Source of the DNA: Sulfopaludibacter sp035551455
GTDB taxonomy: Bacteria > Acidobacteriota > Terriglobia > Bryobacterales > Bryobacteraceae
Direction of reading: 5' to 3'
Length of the DNA stretch: 14,749 nt
NCBI GenBank assembly: GCA_035551455.1
Contig: DASZMZ010000108.1
Location: 1-14,749, forward strand
Shown: in pieces, positions 7,372 through 13,801 of the stretch
How positions within the stretch are numbered: the stretch's first letter is position 1
How the letters are laid out: every line of letters starts with the position of its first letter
Notes under the pieces: generated by a model
Database searches by the model: none
The model's input: the letters and a program-made list of their open reading frames with translations, nothing else
Told to the model about the DNA's origin: nothing
Made by a program: the position numbers and the translations under genes

Positions 7372-8508
7372 ATGGCGACGCTGCTGCAACAGGCGCGGGT
7401 AGCGGTGAGCCGCTGCCGCAGGCTCGCGGAGTGCACCGAAGAGCCGGGCCGCATTACGCGGACGTTCCTTTCGCCGCCGATGCACGAGGTCCACAGTCTG
7501 GTGCGGGGCTGGATGGAAGAGGCCGGTTTGCGCGTGAGGCTGGACGGGGCGGGTAATCTGCGCGGCGTCTCGGGCGATGGTCCGCGGCTGATGATCGGGT
7601 CGCACCTGGACACGGTGCCGAATGCGGGCGCGTTCGACGGGATACTGGGCGTGATGATGGGGATCGCGCTGGCGGCGCAGCGCTCAAGGTGCGCCGTGGA
7701 AGTGGTTGGCTTTTCCGAGGAAGAGGGCGTGCGTTTCGGCGTACCATTTATTGGCAGCCGCGCGCTGGTGGGGAAGACTGTGAGGACGGCGGAGGTGCGG
7801 GAGGCGATCCGCGACTTTGGGATCGATGCGGCGGAGGATGCCGCGATCGGTCGCGAGGTGAAGGGCTACCTGGAGTTCCATATTGAACAGGGTCCGGTGC
7901 TGGACGGGAAGAATCTGCCGGTGGGCGTGGTGACGGCGATTGCGGGTCAGGCGAGATACACGGTTCGCTTCGAAGGTCGGGCCAATCATGCGGGGACCAC
8001 TCCGATGAAGTTGCGGAAGGACGCGCTGGCAGCGGCGGCCGAGTGGATCGGCAAGGTTCAGAAAATAGCGCGCGCGGTGCCGGGGTTGGTGGCCACGGTG
8101 GGACAACTGGAAGTGGTGCCGGGCGCGGTGAATGTGATTCCTGGCGAAGTGACGGCGAGTCTGGACGTTCGGCATGCGGACGATGGTGTGCGCGAGGCGG
8201 CGGAGCGGCGGATGCTCCGGGGCTGTCAGTGGGAGGAGCGGTCGAAGCAGGCGGCCACTCCGATGGATGCGGCGATGGTCGATGCTCTTGGTGAAGCCGT
8301 GAAGCAGTGCGGGTATCGGGTATGCCGGATGGTGAGCGGCGCGGGCCACGACGCCATGATTGTGGCGGCGAAGGCGCCGGCGGCGATGGTGTTTCTGCGA
8401 AGTCCGGGCGGCGTGAGTCATCACCCGGACGAAGCGGTGCGAACGGAAGACGTTGCGGCGGCGCTGGCAGTGGGCGCGCGGTTCCTCGAGAACTGGAGGC
8501 CGGCATGA
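7372..8508 (+). CDS. allC: Allantoate amidohydrolase (M20 family)
   Basis: This 378-residue M20/M28-superfamily binuclear metallo-amidohydrolase hydrolyses allantoate to (S)-ureidoglycine, NH3 and CO2. Seen: GSHLDTVPNAGAFDG (76-90) with H78 and bridging D89; FSEEEGVRFGVPFIGSR (114-130) with the catalytic/metal Glu pair; LEFHIEQGP (167-175) with H170; the dimerisation lid GRANHAGTTPM with H206; VNVIPGEV...LDVR; and GGVSHHPDE with H350. The family also includes N-carbamoyl-L-amino-acid hydrolases and ureidoglycolate amidohydrolase. The assignment to allantoate rests on this operon, where AllB and ureidoglycine aminohydrolase flank it and a separate protein matches the ureidoglycolate enzyme. 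The ATG at 7372 directly follows the uraH TAG; GGGGAT lies upstream. It overlaps allB as ATGA. Confidence 0.87.
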   Translation: MATLLQQARVAVSRCRRLAECTEEPGRITRTFLSPPMHEVHSLVRGWMEEAGLRVRLDGAGNLRGVSGDGPRLMIGSHLDTVPNAGAFDGILGVMMGIALAAQRSRCAVEVVGFSEEEGVRFGVPFIGSRALVGKTVRTAEVREAIRDFGIDAAEDAAIGREVKGYLEFHIEQGPVLDGKNLPVGVVTAIAGQARYTVRFEGRANHAGTTPMKLRKDALAAAAEWIGKVQKIARAVPGLVATVGQLEVVPGAVNVIPGEVTASLDVRHADDGVREAAERRMLRGCQWEERSKQAATPMDAAMVDALGEAVKQCGYRVCRMVSGAGHDAMIVAAKAPAAMVFLRSPGGVSHHPDEAVRTEDVAAALAVGARFLENWRPA

Positions 8509-9821
8509 TTGTCCGCGGCGGGAATGTGGCGACTGCCGACGGCGTGGTCGCGGCCGATTTCGCGGTGGAAGACGGCCGCATCGCGGCGATGGGGCCGGAG
8601 TTGCCGGGCGGCGGCGAGGAAATCGACGCGCGCGGGCTCACTGTGTTTCCGGGACTGATCGACGTCCACGTACATTTCAATGAGCCCGGCCGAGCCGAAT
8701 GGGAAGGCGCGGGCACTGGGAGTTCGGCGCTGGCGGCGGGCGGCGGTACGTTGTACTTCGATATGCCGCTCAACTCTTCGCCGTGCACGGTGGATGGCGC
8801 GGCGTTCGATGAAAAACGCGAGGCGCTGGAGCGGGCCTCGTATACCGATTTTGCTCTGTGGGGCGGCATCGTACCTGGGAACGGCGATCGACTGGAGGAA
8901 CTGGCGGAGCGCGGCGTGATCGGGTTCAAGGCTTTCATGGCCGATTCCGGCTTGGCCGAGTTCCCGCGGTCGGACGATCGCACGTTGTACGACGCGATGC
9001 GCACGGCGGCGCGACTCGGATTGCCCGTGGCGGTCCACGCCGAGAACAACGATCTGGTGCGGCACGTCGGCTCCGGCTCCATCCGCGACTATCTGGATTC
9101 GCGGCCGGTGATCGCCGAGGTCGAGGCTATCCGGCGGGCTGCCGTGCTGGCGAAAGAGGCCGGCGCGAAGCTGCACATTGTTCACATCAGTAGCGGGCGC
9201 GGCGTGGCGGAAGCACTGGAAGCGCGGGCCGGCGGCGCGGACATTTCGATTGAGACCTGTGCGCACTACCTGTACTTTACCGATGAGGACATGGTGCGGA
9301 TCGGCGCCGTGGCCAAGTGCGCGCCTCCGCTGCGTCCCGCCGTCGAGCGCGAACGGCTGAGGACTGCACTGTTGCGGGGCGAGATCGATATCGTAGGCTC
9401 CGACCACTCGCCGGCACCGCTCTCGATGAAGCAGGATGACGATTTCTTTCGCGTGTGGGGCGGAATTGGCGGGGTGCAATCCACACTCGCGGTGCTGCTG
9501 GCGAGCGGCTGTACCTCGGCTCAAATCGCGCTGGTGGCGGGGAGACGTCCCGCGGAGCGTTTCGGCATCGCGGGCAAGGGTCGAATGGCAGTGGGATATG
9601 ACGCCGATTTCACGCTGGTCGATTTGCACGGCGAGTACACGGTCACGCGCGAGAGGCTGTTTCAGCGTCACGGACTGAGTCCTTACCTGGGCGCGCGGTT
9701 TCGCGGCGTGGTGCGCCGGACGGTACTGCGCGGGCGCACGATTTTCGAAGACGGCAAGATGGCGGGGCCGCCCAGCGGCAGAATGGTCACAGCTCATGCA
9801 ACAACTCGGATACACACGTAG
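8505..9821 (+). CDS. allB: Allantoinase
   Basis: This 438-residue cyclic amidohydrolase opens the hydantoin ring of (S)-allantoin to allantoate. Seen: PGLIDVHVHFNEPGR (49-63) with metal ligands H55/H57; GFKAFMADSG (140-149) with the lysine (K142) carboxylated in this family to bridge two metals; VHAEN with H178; HIVHISSG with H227; and IVGSDHSPAP (296-305) with catalytic/metal D300. The motif set and length separate it from dihydroorotase (shorter) and dihydropyrimidinase, and the operon fixes the substrate. The ATG at 8505 forms ATGA with the allC stop and has GGAGG five bases upstream. The last 26 bases overlap the start of the ureidoglycine aminohydrolase gene. Pathway order and gene order are swapped here: allantoinase acts before AllC. 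Confidence 0.93.
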   Translation: MIVRGGNVATADGVVAADFAVEDGRIAAMGPELPGGGEEIDARGLTVFPGLIDVHVHFNEPGRAEWEGAGTGSSALAAGGGTLYFDMPLNSSPCTVDGAAFDEKREALERASYTDFALWGGIVPGNGDRLEELAERGVIGFKAFMADSGLAEFPRSDDRTLYDAMRTAARLGLPVAVHAENNDLVRHVGSGSIRDYLDSRPVIAEVEAIRRAAVLAKEAGAKLHIVHISSGRGVAEALEARAGGADISIETCAHYLYFTDEDMVRIGAVAKCAPPLRPAVERERLRTALLRGEIDIVGSDHSPAPLSMKQDDDFFRVWGGIGGVQSTLAVLLASGCTSAQIALVAGRRPAERFGIAGKGRMAVGYDADFTLVDLHGEYTVTRERLFQRHGLSPYLGARFRGVVRRTVLRGRTIFEDGKMAGPPSGRMVTAHATTRIHT

Positions 9822-10515
9822 CTCCTGCAAACGGGATCATCTCTTACTGACGGCCGACACGTTCGTGCGGGCTCCGCTGCCCGGCATGGAAAAGGCCACG
9901 GCGATTGTGCACGTCTCTCCGGCGGCGGGCGCGGCATTCACCCAGCTCACCGTGGAGTTCGAGGCCGGCGGCTTCATGGCGTCCGTCGCGCACCAACGTT
10001 TCGTCTACGTGCTGGAAGGGGAGGTGCGGCTGGGCACACAGAAATTGGCCGCCGACCAGTTCGCGTACGTGCCTCCGGGCTGGTCGGACCCGATCACGGC
10101 GACCGGGCCGGCGCGCACGGCGGTGATCGAGAAGACCTACCGGCCGCTTTCCGGCGCGGCCGCACCGGGGCTGTTGGTGGGCAACGAGCGCGAGATTGCG
10201 GGTACGGCGCTGTGCGGCGACGCGGATCTACAGGTCCGCGCGCTCATCCCCGCGGACCCGGCCTTCGACTTCGCCGTCAACACGATGGAATATCAGCCCG
10301 GCGCCGCGCTCTCCATGGTGGAGATCCACGTGATGGAGCACGGCCTGTTGATGCTGGCGGGCGGCGGCATCTATCGTTTGGGCGACTGCTGGTATCCGGT
10401 GACGTCCGGCGACTTCATCTGGATGGCGCCTTACTGTCCGCAGTGGTTCGGAGCACTGGGCAAGACACCGGCGAAATATCTCATCTACAAAGACTGGAAC
10501 CGGTACCCGCTATGA
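9796..10515 (+). CDS. allE: (S)-ureidoglycine aminohydrolase (bicupin, YlbA/AllE/UGlyAH)
   Basis: This 239-residue two-cupin Mn enzyme deaminates (S)-ureidoglycine to (S)-ureidoglycolate and NH3, keeping the stereochemistry and preventing spontaneous racemic decay. The first cupin (about 35-112) has QRFVYVLEGEV but a reduced metal site. The second cupin holds E176, H178 and H182 (VEIHVMEHG) and Q216 (YCPQWF), with the same spacing (2, 4 and 34) as the Mn ligands E235/H237/H241/Q275 of the Arabidopsis enzyme as I recall them. K232 in YKDWNRYP matches the conserved C-terminal active-site lysine. The start at 9796 gives the family-like N-terminus (TRSSCKRDHLLLTADTFV) and overlaps allB by 26 bases, with no clear Shine-Dalgarno, so it is probably translated by coupling. 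Ends in ATGA with the next gene. Confidence 0.92.
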   Translation: MQQLGYTRSSCKRDHLLLTADTFVRAPLPGMEKATAIVHVSPAAGAAFTQLTVEFEAGGFMASVAHQRFVYVLEGEVRLGTQKLAADQFAYVPPGWSDPITATGPARTAVIEKTYRPLSGAAAPGLLVGNEREIAGTALCGDADLQVRALIPADPAFDFAVNTMEYQPGAALSMVEIHVMEHGLLMLAGGGIYRLGDCWYPVTSGDFIWMAPYCPQWFGALGKTPAKYLIYKDWNRYPL

Positions 10516-11723
10516 GTCTGATGAACGAACTGGAAAGGCTGGCGACTTTCTCGGACGCGCCGGCTCCGGCGGTGACGCGCGTGGTGTATTCGGAGACCGA
10601 TTTGCGCGCACGCGAGTACGTGAAAGGCCTCTGCGCCGCCGCGGGCCTGAGGCTGCGGGAAGACGCCGTGGGCAACATCTTCGCGCGCTGGGAGGGTCGC
10701 GAGCCGGAACTTCCCGCCGTGGCCACAGGGTCGCACATCGACGCCATCCCGAACGCCGGGGCTTACGACGGTACGGTGGGGGTACTGGGCGGACTGGAAG
10801 CCATCCGCATGCTGCAGCGGGCTGGCGCGCGGCCGCGCCGGTCTCTGGAACTGGTGGTTTTCTGCGCCGAGGAACCCACACGGTTCGGCATCGGCTGCTT
10901 CGGCAGTCGACTGCTGGCGGGCACGTTGGATGGCGCGCAGTTGCGCGACAAGGACGGCCGCACGTTAAACGCTTGGCGCAGTGCGGCGGGCTTCGGCGGG
11001 GACGTGGCGGAGGTGACTCTGCCGTCGGGATACTACTCGGCATTCGTGGAACTGCATATCGAGCAGGGTCCGCTGTTGGAGCGGGCGGGGATTCCGCTGG
11101 GCATCGTCACGGCAATCGCGGCGCCGGCGAGTTTGCGGCTGTGGATCGAAGGCGAGGGCGGCCATGCGGGCGCGGTGCTGATGGCGCAGCGTCGGGATGC
11201 CTTCTGCGCGGCTGCCGAGATTGTACTGGCTGAAGAGGCGGCAGCCAAAGCCACGGGTGCTCCGGATACCGTGGCGACGGCGGGCATCTGCGAGGTGTTC
11301 CCGGGCGCCATCAACAGCATTCCCAGCCGCGTGCGGCTGGAACTGGATGTCCGCGACATCGTGGAAGCGCGCCGCGACACGGTACTGGCGGCCATCGACC
11401 GTGCCTGTGAGGAGATTGCCGCGCGGCGCGGCGTGACTGTGCGGAAGGAAGTGATCAACATCGACGCGCCGACTGGGTGCGACGCGCTGGTGGTGGATGC
11501 TTTGACCCGCGCCGCGGAACATTGCGGGCTGGCCTATCAGAAGATGGTGAGCCGGGCTTACCACGATTCGCTCTTCATGTCGCGGATCGCGCCCACTGCC
11601 ATGCTCTTTATCCCTTGTCGCGGCGGCGTGAGTCACCGCCCCGACGAGTACGCGGCGCCGGAAGCCATTGCCGCCGGCGCGCGCGTATTGAGTGAAACGC
11701 TGTCTCTACTTGCCGACCTCTAG
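10512..11723 (+). CDS. Ureidoglycolate amidohydrolase, plant UAH-like (M20 family)
   Basis: This 403-residue M20-family amidohydrolase is predicted to hydrolyse (S)-ureidoglycolate to glyoxylate, 2 NH3 and CO2, closing the pathway. Metal-site motifs: ATGSHIDAIP (71-80) with H75, YDG with D86, AEEPTRFG (119-126) with E120/E121, VELHIEQGP (179-187) with H182, GGHAGAVLM with H218, and GGVSHRPDEY with H375. Blocks such as EEPTRFGI, LHIEQGP, VTAIAAPASL, GGHAGAVLM, GAINSIPS and SRAYHDSLFM (347-356) match my recollection of the Arabidopsis/soybean UAH closely. They differ from the AllC in this operon, for example EEPTRFG against EEGVRFG and SRAYHDS against SGAGHDA. Unlike plant UAH there is no signal peptide. 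ATG at 10512 forms ATGA with the previous stop. The 3' end overlaps the convergent beta-propeller gene by 18 bases. The alternative is a second allantoate or N-carbamoyl amino acid hydrolase, less likely. Confidence 0.87.
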   Translation: MSLMNELERLATFSDAPAPAVTRVVYSETDLRAREYVKGLCAAAGLRLREDAVGNIFARWEGREPELPAVATGSHIDAIPNAGAYDGTVGVLGGLEAIRMLQRAGARPRRSLELVVFCAEEPTRFGIGCFGSRLLAGTLDGAQLRDKDGRTLNAWRSAAGFGGDVAEVTLPSGYYSAFVELHIEQGPLLERAGIPLGIVTAIAAPASLRLWIEGEGGHAGAVLMAQRRDAFCAAAEIVLAEEAAAKATGAPDTVATAGICEVFPGAINSIPSRVRLELDVRDIVEARRDTVLAAIDRACEEIAARRGVTVRKEVINIDAPTGCDALVVDALTRAAEHCGLAYQKMVSRAYHDSLFMSRIAPTAMLFIPCRGGVSHRPDEYAAPEAIAAGARVLSETLSLLADL

Positions 11724-12776
11724 GATGGTGAAAGAGTCCGGCACCAGGGGGCCACGTCCACCGCGTCCGCCCTTCTTGGTGGGGTCGGGAGGCGTTGTGG
11801 GCGTGGGCGGCGCGCCGTATTCGGCGGCGATGAGCAGGATGTGGCCGGTCTTATCGTCGAGGGTCAGAGTCTTGGCGCCCGCCATGGTTTTCACAGTCTG
11901 TTCCACGGCGAAACTGGTGGGGCTGTTCTCTTTCACGACGGTCAGTGTGCCATTGCCTTGCGAACTGAAGGCTTCCATGGTCTTCGGATTGAAGGTCGCG
12001 CCGTCGCTGCTGCCGCCAAGCGGCAGCGTCTCGAGAATCTTGCCGTCCTTCGCGCTGACAATCACCATGTTCTGAGGATTGCGGCAGGCGGCAAACAGGA
12101 TCTGGTTCTTCAGATCAAGCGCCAGTCCGGCGCAGCCATCGCCCTTATCGCCGAGATCGTAGTGCGTCTTGACGGTCATGGCCTTGGCATCCACGACGGC
12201 GATGCTGTGCGCGTCTTCGATATCGATGTAGAGCGTGCCCTTCCCGTCGGTGACGGCCTGCTCCGGTGCGCCGCCCAGATCATCGATCGTGCCGACAATG
12301 GCGCCGTCAGCGGCATTGATGATGGTGGCGTGCGGCTTCTGGTGGCTCAGGATGTAGACGTGGTCGTTGTAAGGATCGTAGAGGTAGCCATCGGGGCTGC
12401 CCTTCAGGTCGATGGTTTTGATGACGGCCATCGTCTTGGTGTCGAACATGATCACCGGATTGCTGCTGGTGAAGCCGTGGTGCGACTTGGGCGATGCCGT
12501 GGCGCCGTGGACGCGCATGGCATTGGGAATTTCGCCAACCTTTTCCAGGGTGTCGAGATTGTAGATCATCACCCGGCCGGGATTTCCGCTGCGGCCGATA
12601 TACAAGTGGCGCGCGCCGGATTCAGCAGTGACGTAGTCGAAGCCGCCATCTCCGCCCACCTTGGCGGCCTTCAGAATCTTGTACGGACCATCCGTGGGAG
12701 CCTGTTGAGCGAATCCGGCGGTGGCCGCGGCAAGCGCCGCAAACGCCAGGCAAATGGAACTGTTCAGAGTTTTCAT
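11706..12776 (-). CDS. Secreted YVTN-type beta-propeller protein, paralog 1
   Basis: This 356-residue protein has a Sec signal peptide (MKTLNSSICLAFAALAAATA then GFA|QQ, cleavage near 23). The rest is repeating blades of the YVTN/YncE-like propeller, with pieces such as HLYIGRSG...VMIYNLDTLEKVGEI, VYILSHQ...IINAADGAIVGTI, TLYIDIED...VVDAKAMTVKT and ILFAACR...VSAKDGKILETL. No catalytic residues or known ligand site can be named. It is likely periplasmic or surface-located, with a binding or scaffold role. A Pro/Gly/Lys/Arg-rich insert (about 323-343) precedes the last strand, VPDSFTILEVGK. The ATG at 12776 follows AAGGAG by six bases; that Shine-Dalgarno overlaps the stop of the upstream paralog, ten bases away, so the two are co-translated. 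The exact function is unknown. Confidence 0.85.
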   Translation of the reverse strand: MKTLNSSICLAFAALAAATAGFAQQAPTDGPYKILKAAKVGGDGGFDYVTAESGARHLYIGRSGNPGRVMIYNLDTLEKVGEIPNAMRVHGATASPKSHHGFTSSNPVIMFDTKTMAVIKTIDLKGSPDGYLYDPYNDHVYILSHQKPHATIINAADGAIVGTIDDLGGAPEQAVTDGKGTLYIDIEDAHSIAVVDAKAMTVKTHYDLGDKGDGCAGLALDLKNQILFAACRNPQNMVIVSAKDGKILETLPLGGSSDGATFNPKTMEAFSSQGNGTLTVVKENSPTSFAVEQTVKTMAGAKTLTLDDKTGHILLIAAEYGAPPTPTTPPDPTKKGGRGGRGPLVPDSFTILEVGK

Positions 12777-12786
12777 GGTGTGCTCC

Positions 12787-13782
12787 TTACTTCCCGACTA
12801 CCAATACGTGGAAACTGTCCGGCAGAACGGTGGCGCGGCCCTTCTTGCCATCCTTCGCAGGCGCCGCCGGACCGTATTCCGCGGCCAGCAGAAATACCTT
12901 GTGCGTCTGGGGGTCAACCGTCATGGTGCGGGCGCCGCGCTCGGTGGTGACGGTGTCCACGGTTTCGTATTTGCCGTTCACCTGTTTGATGATGCTGAGC
13001 GTGCCATCGCCGTTGGAGCTGAAGGCGAGGCCGGTGCCGGGATCGAAACCGGCGGCATCGGGGCCGTTGCCAATAGCGGGCGTGGCCACAACTTTGAAGC
13101 TGGGGATATCGGTGACGGCCATGACCTTGTCGCAGACCGAGAACAGCTTTTTATCTTTCACGTCGATGGCGAGGCCGCTGGGACCTTCGCACGGCAGAAT
13201 GGAGGCGCGGCGGGTCACTTCCATTTTGGCCGCATCGATTTCCACCACTTCGTTGGACGGCTCGATGTTGACGTATAGTTTGCCGGCGCCATCGGACTGG
13301 CAGAATTCGCCCCCGGTGCCGATTGGAAAGCTCTTGAGCACTTCGCCGGTCTTGGCGTCGATGGCCGTAGCGTCGTTGCCGCTGTGATTGATGGCGAAGA
13401 CGCGCTTCGTCTTGGACTCGTAGCAGACGGCATCCGGATTCTTGCCGGCAGTGGGTTCACCGCTTTTCGCGAGCGTCTTCAAATCAAAGATAGTGACACT
13501 GCTGGATTGTCCATTGGTGATGTAGCCCTTCCCCAGGTCCGGGGCGATGGCGATTCCGTGCACGCCGTGCAGACCGGAAATCGTACCCACAATCTTGCCG
13601 GAGTCGGGATCGATCACCTCGACGGAACTGGCGTGCGAAACGTAGAGGCGGCGCGCCGCGCTGTCGATGGCAATATAGTCCCACCGGCCTTCGCCGCCGA
13701 TCTTGATCTTGGTGAGAACCTTATAACCTTCGGCGGCAAACGCCGAGGCAACCACCAGTGCGATAGTCAGAAACTTCTTCAT
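12787..13782 (-). CDS. Secreted YVTN-type beta-propeller protein, paralog 2
   Basis: This 331-residue protein starts with a short signal peptide (MKKFLTIALVVASAFA|AEGYK, cleavage near 16), followed by propeller blades: RRLYVSHASSVEVIDPDSGKIVGTI, KGYITNGQSSSVTIFDLKT, RVFAINHSGNDATAIDAKTGEVLKSF, KLYVNIEPSNEVVEIDAAKMEV and LAFSSNGDGTLSIIKQ. Its layout matches the neighbouring paralog blade for blade: G-G-x-G-x-x-D-Y near the N-terminus, PDAAGFDPGTGLAFSSNGDGTL against SDGATFNPKTMEAFSSQGNGTL, and the ending KKGR...LPDSFHVLVVGK. A tandem duplication is therefore likely. The start at 13782 is chosen because AAAAGGAG ends eight bases upstream and the signal peptide then begins with MKK; an in-frame ATG at 13809 would precede that site and overlap the RND gene. 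It follows the RND permease by 19 bases, suggesting one transcript. No specific function can be assigned. Confidence 0.87.
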   Translation of the reverse strand: MKKFLTIALVVASAFAAEGYKVLTKIKIGGEGRWDYIAIDSAARRLYVSHASSVEVIDPDSGKIVGTISGLHGVHGIAIAPDLGKGYITNGQSSSVTIFDLKTLAKSGEPTAGKNPDAVCYESKTKRVFAINHSGNDATAIDAKTGEVLKSFPIGTGGEFCQSDGAGKLYVNIEPSNEVVEIDAAKMEVTRRASILPCEGPSGLAIDVKDKKLFSVCDKVMAVTDIPSFKVVATPAIGNGPDAAGFDPGTGLAFSSNGDGTLSIIKQVNGKYETVDTVTTERGARTMTVDPQTHKVFLLAAEYGPAAPAKDGKKGRATVLPDSFHVLVVGK

Positions 13783-13790
13783 CGGTCCTA

Positions 13791-13798
13791 CTCCTTTT
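13791..13798 (-). promoter_or_regulatory. Ribosome-binding site that sets the start of propeller paralog 2
   Basis: On the minus strand AAAAGGAG lies eight bases before ATG at 13782, in the 19-base gap after the RND permease stop. It rules in the MKKFLTIAL start over the in-frame ATG 27 bases upstream. Confidence 0.75.
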
Positions 13799-13801
13799 CG
13801 T

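Noticed and set aside
8307..8504. Upstream extension of allantoinase
   Set aside because: The 66 extra residues overlap allC and look like out-of-frame translation; the ATG at 8505 has GGAGG and an ATGA junction.
10212..10511. Upstream extension of the ureidoglycolate amidohydrolase
   Set aside because: 100 residues overlapping the ureidoglycine aminohydrolase gene with no family similarity; the ATG at 10512 at the ATGA junction is preferred.
11692..12075. Plus-strand open frames opposite the first beta-propeller gene
   Set aside because: They lie antisense to a gene with a clear signal peptide and propeller repeats, and their translation has no recognisable domain.
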